Shown: positions 41,070-54,976, counted from the first letter of the stretch. The stretch is 56,510 nucleotides of DNA from Paucibacter sp. PLA-PC-4 (GCF_026241155.1 NZ_JAPFGP010000027.1:1-56510), one strand, 5' to 3'. Program-made: numbers and translations. The notes: generated by a model from the letters alone, not told the origin.

Positions 41070-41100
41070 AGTGAATTTTTGGGATGCAGGCTGACTCACC

Positions 41101-41657
41101 CGACCGCGAGCAGGCCGCTCCCCTTTGCGCGGGGCCCAGAAGTTGCCACCCTACTGGGTTTGCCGCGCTTCGGCTACAGCTCACGCACGCTCGGCTTTCT
41201 GTGCTGAAAGCGCTCCACGACGTCTGAATGACACCAATGAACGCAGCATCGTGAGCGGCGGTCGTAGCGGGGCAGACCTGTCGGAGTACGCTGGCGTAAG
41301 CGTCGCCGCGACTGCGTGTTGCGATCCGTCGCCCTCACTTCACGCCTTATCAGAAGCTCATTCAATTCTTGAAGAGCACACGCGCCTCGACATCAATTCA
41401 CTGTGTGACCGAGAACCAGGGACCTCGAAGGCCAACCGTCTGAAGTCTGGCACGTGACATACGTGCAAAAAGCCCGCCCATTGGCTTCTCCGCCGGCTAG
41501 GCGCGTCGTCGCATCCAGGGGTCGGGTGCTATATTGTCCTGGACAAATGATGGACAGTCGCTCTGCGACTTCGATTCTGCTTTGTCTCAACCTGTTGCGA
41601 TCGATCGCCATATTGCGACTTCGTGGTCCCAGGGCAACTGGATATGAGGCTGTTTCA
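41101..41657. other. Non-coding stretch between feoB copy 2 and the chemoreceptor gene
   Basis: About 560 bases without a credible gene. The open frames here have no ribosome site and no recognisable protein sequence. The end of the feo duplication is at its left edge. No clear promoter, terminator or repeat was found; the stretch is probably scar sequence from rearrangement plus the promoter of the gene at 41658. Confidence 0.5.
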
Positions 41658-43241
41658 ATGAAATTCGACCAACTGACGGTGGGCAAGCGCCTTCACCTGG
41701 GCTTCGGCTTGGTACTTCTTATCCTCGTCATCGTCGCGACTGTGGCCATGGTCAAGGTGAACGCGATCAATGCAGCCCTGCATGCCAACAGCGACGTGCA
41801 TGCATCCATCCAACGCTTTGCCATCAATTTTCGGGGCTCGGCGCATGACCGGGCCATCGCGATCCGAGATGTGGTCTTGAGTTCCACCCCCGCCGACCGG
41901 CAAAAAGAGGTGGCAGCCATCGACGCGCTGGCCAAGTTCTATGCGGAGTCCGCCAAGCCCTTGGAGGCGCTTGTCGCCAAGGGCGAAGACAAGAAGCAGT
42001 TGGACGAACTCTACGGAGGCATCAAGGCCATCGAGGCCAAGGCTGTTGCCACCACGCAGTCCATCATCAAGATGGTCGATTCGGGCGACACCGCTGGCGC
42101 GCAAGCCATGCTCTGGTCGCAGGCCAAGCCCGAGTACGTGCAATGGCTGGCAGCGGTCAATCAACTGATCGACTATGAGGAAGGTCGCATTCAGGCAGAA
42201 AACAAGATCGCAATGGACCAAGCCGACGGTTTCCTGACCGTGATGATGACCGCCTTGGCCGCGTCATTGTTGAGCGGTGTCGCGCTTGCCTGGACGCTCT
42301 CCCGGAGCATCGTCAGACAGTTGGGCGCTGAGCCCCAGGCCCTGGGAGACGCAGCGCGTCGCGTCGCCGAAGGTGACCTGAACCCGGTGCCCGGAGCTTT
42401 GCATGCCCCTGCCGGCAGCGTACTCGACTCGTTGAGCGGCATGCGTCAAAGCTTGTCGGGCATCGTTGCCCAGGTCCGTCAAGCGTCCGACTCCATCGCC
42501 ACCGGATCTGCAGAAATCGCCACCGGCAACGCCGATCTGTCCAGCCGCACTGAGCAGCAGGCAGCCAGTCTGCAACAAACCGCCTCCTCAATGAGCGAGA
42601 TGAATATTGCGGTCAAGCACAACGCTGACACCGCACGGCAGGCCACACAACTCGCCGCATCCGCCAGCGCGGCAGCCGCCAAAGGGGGCCAGGTCGTGGG
42701 ACAGGTCGTGGCGACGATGGATGACATCAGCGCGAGTTCTAAGAAGATTGCCGACATCATCGGCGTCATTGATGGGATCGCCTTCCAGACCAACATCCTG
42801 GCCCTCAACGCCGCTGTTGAAGCCGCCAGGGCTGGTGAGCAAGGACGCGGCTTCGCCGTCGTCGCATCGGAAGTTCGCAGCTTGGCCCAGCGCAGCGCAG
42901 AGGCCGCCAAGGAGATCAAGTCACTGATTGGCGCCAGCGTCGTCAAGGTCGAAGCAGGCACAAAGCTCGTCAGTGATGCCGGCGCCACCATGGACGATAT
43001 CGTGAGCCAGGTGAAGAATGTCTCCGACCTGATCAACGAAATCGGCGCTTCGACACAGGAACAAACCGACGGCATTGGCAGGGTCAGCGGTGCAGTCTCC
43101 GAGTTGGACACCAGCACGCAGCAAAATGCCGCCCTTGTCGAACAGAGTGCGGCCGCCGCCGAGAGTCTGCGACAGCAAGCCAGCCGGCTGGCTGAGGTGG
43201 TGCGCATCTTCCGGCAGGATCAAGAAGAGCCGGTGCGGTGA
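41658..43241 (+). CDS. Methyl-accepting chemotaxis protein
   Basis: This 527-residue transmembrane receptor has an N-terminal helix (about 14-34), a four-helix-bundle ligand domain (about 35-190), a second helix (about 195-215), a HAMP region and a long signalling coiled coil. The hairpin tip [20 protein letters not shown] and the flanking [20 protein letters not shown] are intact, as are methylation-type segments ([16 protein letters not shown]). No C-terminal CheR-binding pentapeptide of the NWETF type is present. The frame is open to 41454; ATG 41658 ([12 protein letters not shown]) is the usual start for this class. Confidence 0.94.
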   Translation: MKFDQLTVGKRLHLGFGLVLLILVIVATVAMVKVNAINAALHANSDVHASIQRFAINFRGSAHDRAIAIRDVVLSSTPADRQKEVAAIDALAKFYAESAKPLEALVAKGEDKKQLDELYGGIKAIEAKAVATTQSIIKMVDSGDTAGAQAMLWSQAKPEYVQWLAAVNQLIDYEEGRIQAENKIAMDQADGFLTVMMTALAASLLSGVALAWTLSRSIVRQLGAEPQALGDAARRVAEGDLNPVPGALHAPAGSVLDSLSGMRQSLSGIVAQVRQASDSIATGSAEIATGNADLSSRTEQQAASLQQTASSMSEMNIAVKHNADTARQATQLAASASAAAAKGGQVVGQVVATMDDISASSKKIADIIGVIDGIAFQTNILALNAAVEAARAGEQGRGFAVVASEVRSLAQRSAEAAKEIKSLIGASVVKVEAGTKLVSDAGATMDDIVSQVKNVSDLINEIGASTQEQTDGIGRVSGAVSELDTSTQQNAALVEQSAAAAESLRQQASRLAEVVRIFRQDQEEPVR

Positions 43242-43545
43242 CAGTCTGACGGCCGCCTTGGCAAGCGGCTATCCGTCCTGCCCCGTGCAGCAGGCCCCAA
43301 CGCCCGGCTGCACAGGGCAACCGGTCGGCAACTCGTTCTCACCGGCCGGGCGTGCGATGCGCATGCCTGCGGACATCGCATCCGCAGGCGTTCAACCCGC
43401 CGCAGCCGCCCACGTACGTCGGGTGCCCGGCAGGTCCGCCGCCTCAGACCGCAACGCCCCTGAACCCGCTAAGCTTGGGCCCCTTGGCTTCAACGTCGGC
43501 TGGCTACCCGCTTTCGCCCGCTCCTGGCGTTCTCCGACTCAGGAA
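43242..43545. other. Non-coding stretch after the chemoreceptor gene
   Basis: About 300 bases with no supported gene. A hairpin TGCCTGCGGA/TCCGCAGGCG lies near 43364-43389 but has no U-run. The sequence leads into the second IS3 remnant. Confidence 0.4.
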
Positions 43546-43668
43546 TCCGACGAAGTGTGGCTGCACAGCCGCCTCGGACGGATACCGCCGGCGAATTTTG
43601 CTCAGCAGGACCGTACTGAGAATCCGTCGCCACTAGCCTCAGGCAATCAGATCAGGCAATCTTCAGAG
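43546..43668 (+). mobile_element. IS3-family transposase C-terminal remnant 2
   Basis: The codons SDEVWLHSRLGRIPPANFAQ and following align with the remnant at 32205 (NEVRPHSSLRRIPPAAFAQ), including the shared end ...SGNQI/...SSNEI. It is more decayed: the RPHSSL motif reads WLHSRL. Both remnants point rightward and enclose about 11 kb. Confidence 0.7.
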
Positions 43669-43675
43669 CGGCCTG

Positions 43676-43699
43676 GCGCCTGACTGGCAAGTCAGGCGC
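43676..43699. other. Perfect hairpin next to IS remnant 2
   Basis: GCGCCTGACT and AGTCAGGCGC form a perfect 10-base stem with a GGCA loop. No U-run follows in either direction. It lies between the IS remnant and glmM and may mark the island edge or act as a weak terminator. Confidence 0.4.
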
Positions 43700-43859
43700 G
43701 CAGGTCACTCGCTGCGTTGGGCTGAAAACTCGGACCGCAGCTCCCGTATTCGGCCGACGGCGTTCAGCTTGACCAGGCCTGTTGGTTGCTCGGATCTTCA
43801 GGTTTCGGTCCACATCGCCGGCGGAACAATGTTCAACAATCGCCAACAGACAACGCTAC

Positions 43860-45191
43860 TCAAATCTTGACGGCATCCACCAGGCGCTGCGCGCATTGCT
43901 GGGCCAGCTGCGCGTCGCTGGCTTCGACCATCACGCGCAGCAGCGGCTCAGTACCTGAAGCCCGGATCAGCACCCGGCCGCGCGCACCCAGATCGGCGGT
44001 CACCTCGGCCTGCTCCTGGGCCAGGCGGGCATTGCTCTTCCAGTCCTGGCCGGGCTGCAAGCGCACATTGATCAGCGTCTGTGGGAACAGCTCGACGCCG
44101 GCCAGCAACTCGCCCAGGCTGCAGCCGCTGCGGCTGACCGCCTGCAACACCAGCAAGGCGCTGACAATGCCATCGCCGGTCGTGTGCTTGTCGAGCGCCA
44201 ACAGATGCCCCGAGCCCTCGCCACCGAGCTGCCAGCCACGCGCGGCCAGCTCTTCCATCACATAGCGATCCCCGACCTTGGCCCGCACGAAGTCAACATC
44301 GCGCGCCTTCAAGGCCAACTCGACCGCCATATTGGTCATCAAGGTACCGACAGCACCGGGCACCCGAACGCCCTGGCTGAGTCGGTCAGCCACCATCACA
44401 TAGAGCAGTTCGTCGCCGTTGTAGAGCCGGCCCTGGGCATCGACCAATTGGAGGCGGTCGGCATCACCATCAAGCGCAACCCCGTAGTGGGCACCATGCT
44501 CCTTGACCGCCTTGACCAGGGCGGCCGGCGCGGTGGCGCCGAAACCGGCATTGATATTGAAGCCATCGGGGCTGCAGCCGATCGAGATGACCTCGGCCCC
44601 GAGTTCGTGGAACACATCGGGCGCAACATGATAGGCCGCACCATGAGCCGCATCGACGACGATCTTCAGGCCGCGTAGCGACAGGTCGGGGCCGAAGCTG
44701 TTCTTGCAGAACTCGATATAGCGGCCGCGCGCATCTTGCAGCCGCCGCGCCCGGCCCAGATTGGCCGAGTCCACCCAGGACGGGGCTTCCTCCAGCGCTT
44801 GCTCGACCGCCAGCTCCCAGGCATCGGGGAGTTTCTCGCCCTTGGACGAGAAGAACTTGATGCCGTTGTCCGAGAAGGGGTTGTGCGATGCGCTGATCAC
44901 CACGCCCAGCTGCTGGCGCAGCGCACGGGTCAGATAGGCTACGCCGGGCGTCGGCAGCGGCCCGGTCAGCCAGACATCGACACCGGCCGAGGCAAAGCCC
45001 GCTTCCAGCGAGGACTCCAACATATAGCCCGAGATACGCGTGTCCTTGCCGATCAGCACGCTGGGTCGTGCCGTCTCCTTGCGCAAGACCCGGCCCACCG
45101 CATGGCCCAGGCGCAGCATGAAATCGGGCGTGATCGGCGACTGACCCACAGTGCCGCGGATGCCATCGGTTCCAAAGTACATACGGCTCAT
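43860..45191 (-). CDS. glmM: Phosphoglucosamine mutase GlmM
   Basis: This 443-residue enzyme converts glucosamine-6-phosphate to glucosamine-1-phosphate for cell-wall precursor synthesis. The start YFGTDGIRG, the phosphoserine loop ISASHNP, the metal loop DGDADR and the sugar-binding GEGSGH are all present, with the C-terminal [15 protein letters not shown] 45191 has AGGAG 9 bases upstream; the in-frame ATG at 45200 directly abuts that site and is rejected. It follows folP by 21 bases on the same strand. Confidence 0.97.
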   Translation of the reverse strand: MSRMYFGTDGIRGTVGQSPITPDFMLRLGHAVGRVLRKETARPSVLIGKDTRISGYMLESSLEAGFASAGVDVWLTGPLPTPGVAYLTRALRQQLGVVISASHNPFSDNGIKFFSSKGEKLPDAWELAVEQALEEAPSWVDSANLGRARRLQDARGRYIEFCKNSFGPDLSLRGLKIVVDAAHGAAYHVAPDVFHELGAEVISIGCSPDGFNINAGFGATAPAALVKAVKEHGAHYGVALDGDADRLQLVDAQGRLYNGDELLYVMVADRLSQGVRVPGAVGTLMTNMAVELALKARDVDFVRAKVGDRYVMEELAARGWQLGGEGSGHLLALDKHTTGDGIVSALLVLQAVSRSGCSLGELLAGVELFPQTLINVRLQPGQDWKSNARLAQEQAEVTADLGARGRVLIRASGTEPLLRVMVEASDAQLAQQCAQRLVDAVKI

Positions 45192-45212
45192 CGGTAGCAT
45201 CTCCTGGAATTC

Positions 45213-46064
45213 TTAGTGGGCGCTATTGTCGTTCAGGCCGGGACCCTGGGCCGCAGCCCAGACCTTCAAGGCGTCGCTGGTAGCCGCGACATCGTGCACA
45301 CGCAGGACGCGCGCGCCACGGGCGACGGCCACCAGGGCTGCCGCCACACTCGCCGGCACACGCTCGTCGACCGCCCGGCCGGTGACCTTGCCCAGGGCCG
45401 CCTTGCGCGACCAGCCGACCAGCAGCGGATAGCCCAGATCGAGCAGCCGGACCTGCTCGCGTAGCAACTCGAAGTTCTGCTCTGCAGTCTTGGCAAAGCC
45501 ATAACCCGGGTCCAGGCAGATGCGCGCCTGCGCCATGCCGGCTTCGCTCGCCGCTTGAGCCCGTGCGGCCAGAAAGGCCCGGACCTCGCCCGCCAGGTCC
45601 TGGTAGTCGGTCAGGCTTTGCATCGTGCTGGGTTCGCCGCGCATATGCATCAGGCAGACGCCGGTCCGGGCTTGCGCGGCGAGCAAGGCCAAGGCCCCGG
45701 GCGCCTGCAAGGCCTGGATGTCGTTGACGATGTCCACCCCCAGATCCAGCGCGCGGCGCATTACCTCGGTCTTGCAGCTATCTACCGAGACCGGCACCCC
45801 CAGGCTCAGCGCGGCCCGCAGCACCTGCTCGATGCGCGCCCATTCATCCAGCGCAGCCAAGCTCTGGGAGCCGGGTCGGGTCGACTCACCGCCGATATCG
45901 AGGATGTCCGCCCCTTCTTTCACCAAGCGCTCGCAATGCGCGATCGCGCTGCGCGCCTGGCAATGCTGGCCGCCATCGGAAAAGGAATCGGGCGTGACAT
46001 TGACGATGCCCATCACACGGGGGCGGCTCAGATCGATCGCGTAGCGGGTGGTCTGCCAAAGCAT
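45213..46064 (-). CDS. folP: Dihydropteroate synthase FolP
   Basis: This 283-residue enzyme joins p-aminobenzoate to the pterin in folate synthesis and is the sulfonamide target. Motifs VMGIVNVTPDSFSDGG, DIGGESTRPGS, VDSCKTEV, NDIQAL, CLDPGYGFAKT and GWSRK are all seen. The family order ftsH-folP-glmM is kept. A strong hairpin lies 27 bases upstream of its start, so some of its expression may depend on readthrough from ftsH. Confidence 0.97.
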   Translation of the reverse strand: MLWQTTRYAIDLSRPRVMGIVNVTPDSFSDGGQHCQARSAIAHCERLVKEGADILDIGGESTRPGSQSLAALDEWARIEQVLRAALSLGVPVSVDSCKTEVMRRALDLGVDIVNDIQALQAPGALALLAAQARTGVCLMHMRGEPSTMQSLTDYQDLAGEVRAFLAARAQAASEAGMAQARICLDPGYGFAKTAEQNFELLREQVRLLDLGYPLLVGWSRKAALGKVTGRAVDERVPASVAAALVAVARGARVLRVHDVAATSDALKVWAAAQGPGLNDNSAH

Positions 46065-46090
46065 GGAAAGCGCTCTTCGGAATAGAAAAC

Positions 46091-46114
46091 GGGGCCGTCT
46101 TTGCAGACGGCCCC
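46091..46114 (-). terminator. Terminator or attenuator between ftsH and folP
   Basis: GGGGCCGTCT and AGACGGCCCC form a perfect 10-base stem with a 4-base loop, followed on the minus strand by GTTTTCTATT. It is 20 bases past the ftsH stop. The U-run is short, so partial readthrough into folP is likely. Confidence 0.65.
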
Positions 46115-46134
46115 GCTGGGTATAAGTCTAAAGG

Positions 46135-48042
46135 TCAGGCCGCTGCCGGCGCGCTATCGGCGTTGACGGCCGGGGGCGTGCCGTCGGGCTTGTTCCCGCC
46201 GGAAGGTGGCGTCCAATCCTTGGGCGGGCGCGGCGGCTTGCCACCCATGATGTCTTCGATCTGGTCTGCGTCGATGGTTTCCCATTCCAGCAGCGCCTTG
46301 GCCATCGCGTGCATCTTGTCGGTGTTGTCCTCGATCAGCTTGCGAGCAATCGTGTACTGCTCATCAATGATGCGGCGTATCACTGAGTCGACCTTGCGCA
46401 TGGTTTCTTCGGACATGCTGGTGGTCTTGGTCACCGAGCGGCCGAGGAAAACCTCGCCTTCATTCTCGGCATAGACCATCGGGCCGAGTTCGTCGGTCAT
46501 GCCGTAGCGTGTCACCATGTCGCGAGCGATGGCCGTGGCGCGTTCGAAGTCGTTGGACGCACCGGTGGTCATCTGGTTCATGAACACCTCTTCCGCAATC
46601 CGGCCGCCAAACAGTACCGAGATGGTCGAGAGCATGCGCTCCTTGTCCATGCTGTAGCGGTCGCCTTCGGGCAGTTGCATTGTCACGCCCAGAGCGCGGC
46701 CGCGCGGAATGACCGTGACCTTGTGGACCGGGTCGGTCTTGGGCATCAGGCGGGCGACCAAAGCATGACCGGCCTCGTGATAGGCGGTGTTCTTGCGCTC
46801 TTCCTCGGGCATGACCATCGACTTGCGCTCGGGGCCCATCATGATCTTGTCCTTGGCCTTCTCGAAGTCGACCATCTCGACCACGCGCCCACTGCGGCGC
46901 GCGGCGAACAGGGCCGCTTCGTTGACCAGATTGGCCAGATCGGCACCGGAGAAGCCGGGCGTGCCGCGCGCAAGGATGTCGGCGCGGATGTCCTGACCGA
47001 CCGGCACTTTGCGCATGTGCACGTTCAGGATCTGCTCGCGACCACGCACATCCGGCAGGGTCACATAGACCTGGCGATCAAAGCGCCCCGGACGCAGCAG
47101 TGCGGGGTCCAAGATGTCCGGACGGTTGGTGGCCGCCATCACGATGACGCCGAGATTGGTCTCGAAGCCGTCCATCTCGACCAACATCTGGTTCAGTGTC
47201 TGCTCGCGCTCGTCATTACCACCACCCAGGCCGGCACCACGGTGGCGACCGACCGCATCAATTTCGTCGACGAAGATGATGCAGGGAGCGCTCTTCTTGG
47301 CCTGCTCGAACATATCGCGCACGCGGGCCGCGCCGACACCGACGAACATCTCGACGAAGTCGGAACCAGAGATCGAGAAGAACGGCACCTTGGCCTCGCC
47401 GGCGATGGCCTTGGCCAGCAAAGTCTTGCCGGTGCCCGGAGGGCCGACCAGCAACACGCCGCGCGGGATGCGACCGCCGAGCTTCTGGAATTTCTGCGGA
47501 TCCTTCAGGAAGTCGACCAGCTCCTTGACCTCTTCCTTGGCTTCGTCGCAACCGGCGACATCGGCGAAAGTGGTGGAGTTGTTCGCCTCGTCGAGCATGC
47601 GGGCCTTGCTCTTGCCGAAGCTGAACGCCCCGCCCTTGCCGCCGCCCTGCATCTGGCGCATAAAGTAGACCCAGACGCCGATCAACAGCAGCATCGGGCC
47701 CCAGCTGACCAGCAAGCTCATCAGCAACGACGGTTCCTCGCGCTGCTTGACATCGAACTTGACGCCGTTGGCGATCAGGTCGCCGACCAGGCCGCGGTCC
47801 AAATAAGTGGCATTGCTGCGCAAGCGCTTATCGTCGTTGGTGATGGCGATGATCTCGGTTCCACCACTGCCTTCTTGCAGGGTGACCTGCTTGACTCGCT
47901 TGGCGCGCACTTCCTCGAGGAAGTCGGAGTAACCAATTTGGTTGCCCTGAGCCGCGCCCCGATCAAACTGCTTGAAGACGGTGAACAGCACCAGGGCGAT
48001 CACCATCCAAACAGCTACCTTCGAGAACCACTGATTGTTCAC
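46135..48042 (-). CDS. ftsH: ATP-dependent zinc metalloprotease FtsH
   Basis: This 635-residue protein has two N-terminal membrane helices (about 5-25 and 100-120), an AAA domain with [19 protein letters not shown] and the second-region Arg, and the zinc protease motif HEAGH. It degrades membrane and regulatory proteins at the inner membrane. The start is GTG 48042 with AAGGAG 5 bases upstream. It follows rlmE on the same strand, the usual rrmJ-ftsH pairing. Confidence 0.98.
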   Translation of the reverse strand: MNNQWFSKVAVWMVIALVLFTVFKQFDRGAAQGNQIGYSDFLEEVRAKRVKQVTLQEGSGGTEIIAITNDDKRLRSNATYLDRGLVGDLIANGVKFDVKQREEPSLLMSLLVSWGPMLLLIGVWVYFMRQMQGGGKGGAFSFGKSKARMLDEANNSTTFADVAGCDEAKEEVKELVDFLKDPQKFQKLGGRIPRGVLLVGPPGTGKTLLAKAIAGEAKVPFFSISGSDFVEMFVGVGAARVRDMFEQAKKSAPCIIFVDEIDAVGRHRGAGLGGGNDEREQTLNQMLVEMDGFETNLGVIVMAATNRPDILDPALLRPGRFDRQVYVTLPDVRGREQILNVHMRKVPVGQDIRADILARGTPGFSGADLANLVNEAALFAARRSGRVVEMVDFEKAKDKIMMGPERKSMVMPEEERKNTAYHEAGHALVARLMPKTDPVHKVTVIPRGRALGVTMQLPEGDRYSMDKERMLSTISVLFGGRIAEEVFMNQMTTGASNDFERATAIARDMVTRYGMTDELGPMVYAENEGEVFLGRSVTKTTSMSEETMRKVDSVIRRIIDEQYTIARKLIEDNTDKMHAMAKALLEWETIDADQIEDIMGGKPPRPPKDWTPPSGGNKPDGTPPAVNADSAPAAA

Positions 48043-48182
48043 CGCGACTCCTTAATTCCAAATACGCTGAGTCGCACCAACGACGACTCTTGCACGGCAT
48101 ATGGGGTTGATTCTATTGCAGTCAAGCCCTGCGCTTGATTGGCTTTCCCATGCTCAGTGATAGAGATTGCCAAGCCTGCCAC

Positions 48183-48851
48183 TCATTTCAGACCGATACC
48201 GATCAAAAAAGTCTCCGACGAGCGGTCACGCGAGGCCTTGGGCTTGAGAGTCTTGACCTTCTTGAAGCCCTTCTTGAACGCGTCCAGCAGCTGGTTGTAA
48301 CCGCTGCCGTGAAAGACCTTGGCCACCAGCGCGCCTTCGGGCTTCAAATGCTGCTGCGCGAAATCGATGGCCAACTCGACCAGACCGGCCACACGCGCCG
48401 AATCCACGCCCTCGATGCCGGATAGATTGGGCGCCATGTCCGAGACCACAAGATCGACCGGCCGCCCGGCCAGCGCGGCTTCCAGTTGCTGCAGCACCGC
48501 CTCTTCCTGAAAGTCGCCCTGGATGAAGTGCACGCCCTCGATGGGTTCGAAGTCCAGCAGATCCAGCGCGATGATGGTGCCGTTGAGAGCCCCCACCGCC
48601 GCGCCGCCGACGCCGGCCTCCTTGGGCGCGAAGCGTCGACGCAGGTACTGGCTCCAGGCACCGGGCGAGGCGCCCAGATCGACGACCACCTGACCCGGGT
48701 GGATCAGCTTGAGCTCTTCGTCGATCTCCTTGAGCTTGTAGGCCGCGCGGGCCCGAAAACCGTCCTTCTGCGCCAGCTTCACATAGGGGTCATTGATATG
48801 CCCATGCAGCCACGCCTTATTGACCTTTTTACTTTTTGTCTGAATTTTCAT
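48183..48851 (-). CDS. rlmE: 23S rRNA 2'-O-ribose methyltransferase RlmE (FtsJ/RrmJ)
   Basis: This 222-residue enzyme methylates the ribose of a 23S rRNA uridine in the peptidyl-transferase centre (U2552 in E. coli). It has the RrmJ signatures [44 protein letters not shown] and [12 protein letters not shown]. Compared with E. coli there is a small insert around [15 protein letters not shown]. Its ATG is only 19 bases from that of the divergent yhbY. Confidence 0.96.
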   Translation of the reverse strand: MKIQTKSKKVNKAWLHGHINDPYVKLAQKDGFRARAAYKLKEIDEELKLIHPGQVVVDLGASPGAWSQYLRRRFAPKEAGVGGAAVGALNGTIIALDLLDFEPIEGVHFIQGDFQEEAVLQQLEAALAGRPVDLVVSDMAPNLSGIEGVDSARVAGLVELAIDFAQQHLKPEGALVAKVFHGSGYNQLLDAFKKGFKKVKTLKPKASRDRSSETFLIGIGLK

Positions 48852-48865
48852 CTTGCACCGATAAT
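48836..48865 (+). promoter_or_regulatory. Possible promoter for yhbY inside the rlmE start
   Basis: TTGTCT (48836-48841) and GATAAT (48860-48865) are spaced by 18 bases. Transcription from it would start within a few bases of the yhbY ATG, giving a nearly leaderless message, in keeping with the lack of a good ribosome site there. Weak -35 match; tentative. Confidence 0.3.
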
Positions 48866-48870
48866 AGGGT

Positions 48871-49344
48871 ATGCCCGCAATTCAACTGACTCCTGCCCAG
48901 CGCAAGGAAAAACGCTCCGAAGCCCACCACCTGGACCCCGTGGTCATGATAGGTGGCGACGGCCTGACGCCCGCCGTCACCAAGGAAGTGGACCACGCCT
49001 TGAAGGCCCATGGCCTGATCAAGGTGCGCGTGTTCTCTGACGACCGTGCCGGCCGCGAGGGCATGCTGCAGATCCTTGCCAACGAACTCGACGCCGCGCC
49101 GATCCAGCACATTGGCAAGCTGCTGGTGCTGTGGCGCCCCATTCCCGAGAAGGAACAGGCCGAACGCAGCGATGGCCGTCCTGGCCCGCGCGTCGTCAAG
49201 ATCGTCAAGTTCTCGAAGAGCGGCAATCACCGCCCCCAGGTCAAGAAGCTGCAAGTGCTGGGCAACCAGCGCGTTGCCCAAGGCGGAGAGATCAAGCGCG
49301 CCAAGCGGCGCATCACCAGCGTCAAGAAACTGGTTCAGGACTGA
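48871..49344 (+). CDS. yhbY: CRM-domain RNA-binding protein of the YhbY family
   Basis: This 157-residue protein has an N-terminal CRM domain (about 1-100: [40 protein letters not shown]). YhbY binds pre-50S ribosomal particles. The basic C-terminal extension (about 100-157) goes beyond the short E. coli protein. It is divergent from rlmE, as in many proteobacteria. Its end overlaps the convergent DUF4149 gene by 10 bases. Confidence 0.93.
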   Translation: MPAIQLTPAQRKEKRSEAHHLDPVVMIGGDGLTPAVTKEVDHALKAHGLIKVRVFSDDRAGREGMLQILANELDAAPIQHIGKLLVLWRPIPEKEQAERSDGRPGPRVVKIVKFSKSGNHRPQVKKLQVLGNQRVAQGGEIKRAKRRITSVKKLVQD

Positions 49345-49775
49345 AACGGGCCGCGCTCCTTGCTGGCGCGCCAGGCCAAGACCAGCACCAGCAGGGTCTT
49401 GGCCCCATAAAAGCCGAACGACACGGCATGCAGCGTCATGAATGACCAGCCGCCCTGCCCGGCCCGTGCCGCCGCCATCAGCGGCTGCAGCCCGAAGTAA
49501 CCCGCCACCGTGCAGAACAAGGCGACGGCCGGCAACAGCATCGAGGCCGAGAACACCGGTCCTCCGCCATCCCGCCCCAGGCGCCGTTCCATCATCATCA
49601 GCAGCAGACCCGCAGCCAGGCTGATATAGGCTTCCAGCGCGAACAGCCGCGCGACCAGCAAGCCCGCCTGCACGCGCTCCAGCGCCGCGAACGCACTGGG
49701 AGCCGCCACGAAGGCGATGCAAAGCAAAAGACCGCCCCAGAGGGCGGCCAACACGGCGCGGCTGCGGTACAGCAC
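49335..49775 (-). CDS. DUF4149 membrane protein
   Basis: This 146-residue protein has four predicted membrane helices and the DUF4149 pattern (LWGGLLLCIAFVAAPSAFAAL near the N-terminus, LHAVSFGFYGAKTLLVLVL near the C-terminus). Function unknown. The start is GTG 49775, 3 bases after the greA stop, so it is probably the downstream gene of a greA unit. Confidence 0.85.
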   Translation of the reverse strand: MLYRSRAVLAALWGGLLLCIAFVAAPSAFAALERVQAGLLVARLFALEAYISLAAGLLLMMMERRLGRDGGGPVFSASMLLPAVALFCTVAGYFGLQPLMAAARAGQGGWSFMTLHAVSFGFYGAKTLLVLVLAWRASKERGPFQS

Positions 49776-49778
49776 GAC

Positions 49779-50255
49779 TCAGACGTAGCGGACTTCGACG
49801 ATCTCGTAGCGCTTGACGCCACCGGGCGCCTGCACCTCGGCGACATCGCCGGCTTCCTTGCCGATCAGGGCACGGGCGATCGGCGAGCTGATCGAGATCT
49901 TGCCGATCTTCAGGTCGGCCTCGTCGTCGCCAACGATCTGGTAAGTCACCTCGGCGCCGCTGGCTTCTTCTTCCAGATCGACCGTGGTGCCGAACACAAT
50001 GCGTCCACCGGCATCGACGCTGGCCGGGTCGATGATCTGAGCCGCCGCCAGCTTGCTTTCGATTTCGAGGATGCGGCCTTCGATGAAGCCCTGCTTGTCC
50101 TTGGCCGCCTCGTACTCGGCGTTCTCGGACAGATCACCCTGGGCACGGGCTTCAGCAATGGCCTGGATCACGGCGTGCCGCTCGACCGATTTGAGTCGAT
50201 GCAGTTCTTCCTTGAGCTTTTCAGCGCCGTAGACGGTCAAAGGGACAGTGGCCAT
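49779..50255 (-). CDS. greA: Transcription elongation factor GreA
   Basis: This 158-residue factor, the standard length, rescues backtracked RNA polymerase. The coiled-coil tip [14 protein letters not shown] and the C-terminal [18 protein letters not shown] are intact. ATG 50255 ([10 protein letters not shown]) is chosen over a TTG three codons earlier on length grounds. It lies downstream of carB, separated by a terminator-like hairpin. Confidence 0.97.
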   Translation of the reverse strand: MATVPLTVYGAEKLKEELHRLKSVERHAVIQAIAEARAQGDLSENAEYEAAKDKQGFIEGRILEIESKLAAAQIIDPASVDAGGRIVFGTTVDLEEEASGAEVTYQIVGDDEADLKIGKISISSPIARALIGKEAGDVAEVQAPGGVKRYEIVEVRYV

Positions 50256-50285
50256 ATTCAACAAACCTTGAAAACAAAATGAAGC

Positions 50286-50322
50286 CGCCGCCGCTCAGGA
50301 AGCCCTGAGGCGCGGCGGCGGT
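50286..50322 (-). terminator. Terminator downstream of carB
   Basis: On the minus strand, CCGCCGCCGCGCCTCAGG and CCTGAGCGGCGGCGG form a long G+C-rich stem with a short loop and a small bulge, followed by CTTCATTTTG. It begins 15 bases past the carB stop and lies upstream of greA. Confidence 0.6.
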
Positions 50323-50337
50323 ATCTGGACGAGAAGT

Positions 50338-53604
<3,267 letters not shown>

Positions 53605-53610
53605 GATCAA

Positions 53611-54771
53611 TCAAGCCTTCGCCATCAGACCGATGAAGCGATCAAAGAGATAGGAAATATCGTGCGGGCCGGGGCTTGCCTCCGGGTGACCCTGGAAGCA
53701 AAAGGCTGGCTTGTCGGTGCGCGCCAGCCCTTGCAAGGTGCCGTCGAACAGGCTGACATGCGTTGCGCGAAGATTCGCCGGCAGCGAATCGGCCTCGACC
53801 GCGAAGCCATGGTTCTGGCTGGTGATCGAGACCCGGCCGTTGTCCAAATCCTTGACCGGATGGTTGGCGCCATGGTGGCCGAACTTCATCTTGAACGTCT
53901 TCGCACCTGAGGCCAAGGCCATGATCTGGTGGCCCAGGCAGATACCGAAGGTCGGGATGCCCGACTCGATCAGCTCGGCCGCTGCCTTGATCGCGTAGTC
54001 GCAGGGCTCTGGATCGCCGGGGCCGTTGGACAGGAAAATACCGTCCGGCTCCAGGTCAAACACCGCGCTGGCGGGAGTCTGCGCCGGCACCACCGTGATC
54101 TTGCAGCCGCGAGAAGCCAGCATGCGCAGGATATTGCTCTTGACGCCGAAGTCGTAGGCGACGACATGAAAGCGCGGCTGCGTCAGCTCGCCATAACCCG
54201 TGCCGAGTGTCCACTCGGTCTGGGTCCAGCTGTGCGACTCGCGCGCGGTGACGACTTTGGCCAGATCGAGGCCGGCCATGCTGGGTGCAGCCTGGGCCAG
54301 ACGCACTGCCTCGTCGATCAGCGCCTCGGTGATCGCCTCACCGGCAGCCAGCGCCATGATGCAGCCGTTTTGCGCACCTGTCGTGCGCAGATGACGGGTC
54401 AAGCGTCGGGTGTCGATATCAGCAATTGCCACCGTGCCTTCATCGCACAGGTACTGCACGAGGCTGCGGGTCTTGCGGAAGTTGGAGTCCAGGACGGGCG
54501 GCTCCTTGATGATCAGGCCTGCGGCATGGACCTTCGACGCCTCGATATCCTCATCATTGACACCGTAGTTGCCAATATGCGGATACGTCAGGGTGACGAT
54601 CTGCCGGCAGTAGCTGGGGTCGGTGAGGATTTCTTGGTAGCCAGTGAGCGCGGTGTTGAACACCACTTCGCCGACCGTGTGACCGGCTGCGCCGATCGAG
54701 GAGCCTTTGAAGACCGTACCGTCTGCCAGGGCAAGGATCGCTTTGGGGGAGGAGAGCAGATCGGGCAGCAC
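53611..54771 (-). CDS. carA: Carbamoyl-phosphate synthase small subunit CarA
   Basis: This 386-residue glutamine amidotransferase feeds ammonia to CarB. The class I motif GICLGHQ with its catalytic Cys, and the [11 protein letters not shown] stretch with the catalytic His and its nearby acid, are present. The start is GTG 54771 with GGAG 6 bases upstream. carA-carB are one transcription unit. Confidence 0.97.
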   Translation of the reverse strand: MLPDLLSSPKAILALADGTVFKGSSIGAAGHTVGEVVFNTALTGYQEILTDPSYCRQIVTLTYPHIGNYGVNDEDIEASKVHAAGLIIKEPPVLDSNFRKTRSLVQYLCDEGTVAIADIDTRRLTRHLRTTGAQNGCIMALAAGEAITEALIDEAVRLAQAAPSMAGLDLAKVVTARESHSWTQTEWTLGTGYGELTQPRFHVVAYDFGVKSNILRMLASRGCKITVVPAQTPASAVFDLEPDGIFLSNGPGDPEPCDYAIKAAAELIESGIPTFGICLGHQIMALASGAKTFKMKFGHHGANHPVKDLDNGRVSITSQNHGFAVEADSLPANLRATHVSLFDGTLQGLARTDKPAFCFQGHPEASPGPHDISYLFDRFIGLMAKA

Positions 54772-54976
54772 GGGGAACTCCGTTTATTGTGCGCACGCCC
54801 AGCTCGGCTCCATCACGCTGATGAGCTTGAGTCCGGTTGAGGAAACTGAGGAGTTTCGCTAGGGTAGCGGTAGGTTGCGGGTAAACCTGCTGAGTATAAC
54901 CGACCAGGGTTATCACGGAGGCAAAGCCTTGCGCTTTGACACCAAGTTGACAACAAAGCCGAGGGCCAAAAGCACG
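54772..54976 (-). other. carAB upstream region
   Basis: About 200 bases hold the carA promoter. A TATACT hexamer on the minus strand near 54893-54898 is a possible -10 element, but no convincing -35 is at the right distance. No clear operator for arginine or pyrimidine control could be assigned by eye. Confidence 0.3.

Larger units (their letters stand above)
38145..41100 (+). repeat. Copy 2 of the direct duplication carrying feoA-feoB
   Basis: This is the longer copy, with homology to 29137-31616 in both leader and coding parts. The leader (38145-38363) has CGCACGGGCCCAGGCGTTTCC in common with copy 1 and the Fur-like site. About 450 bases of sigma-factor and ExbD sequence are unique to this copy. 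The two copies are direct, about 6.5 kb apart, and could recombine to delete roughly 9 kb. Confidence 0.85.

Noticed and set aside
41125-41457. A 110-codon ORF between feoB copy 2 and the chemoreceptor
   Set aside because: No ribosome site, no recognisable motif, and amino-acid composition like random translation.
46675-48138. Plus-strand frame of 487 codons across ftsH
   Set aside because: It is antisense to ftsH and made of low-complexity His/Asp/Leu-rich sequence.
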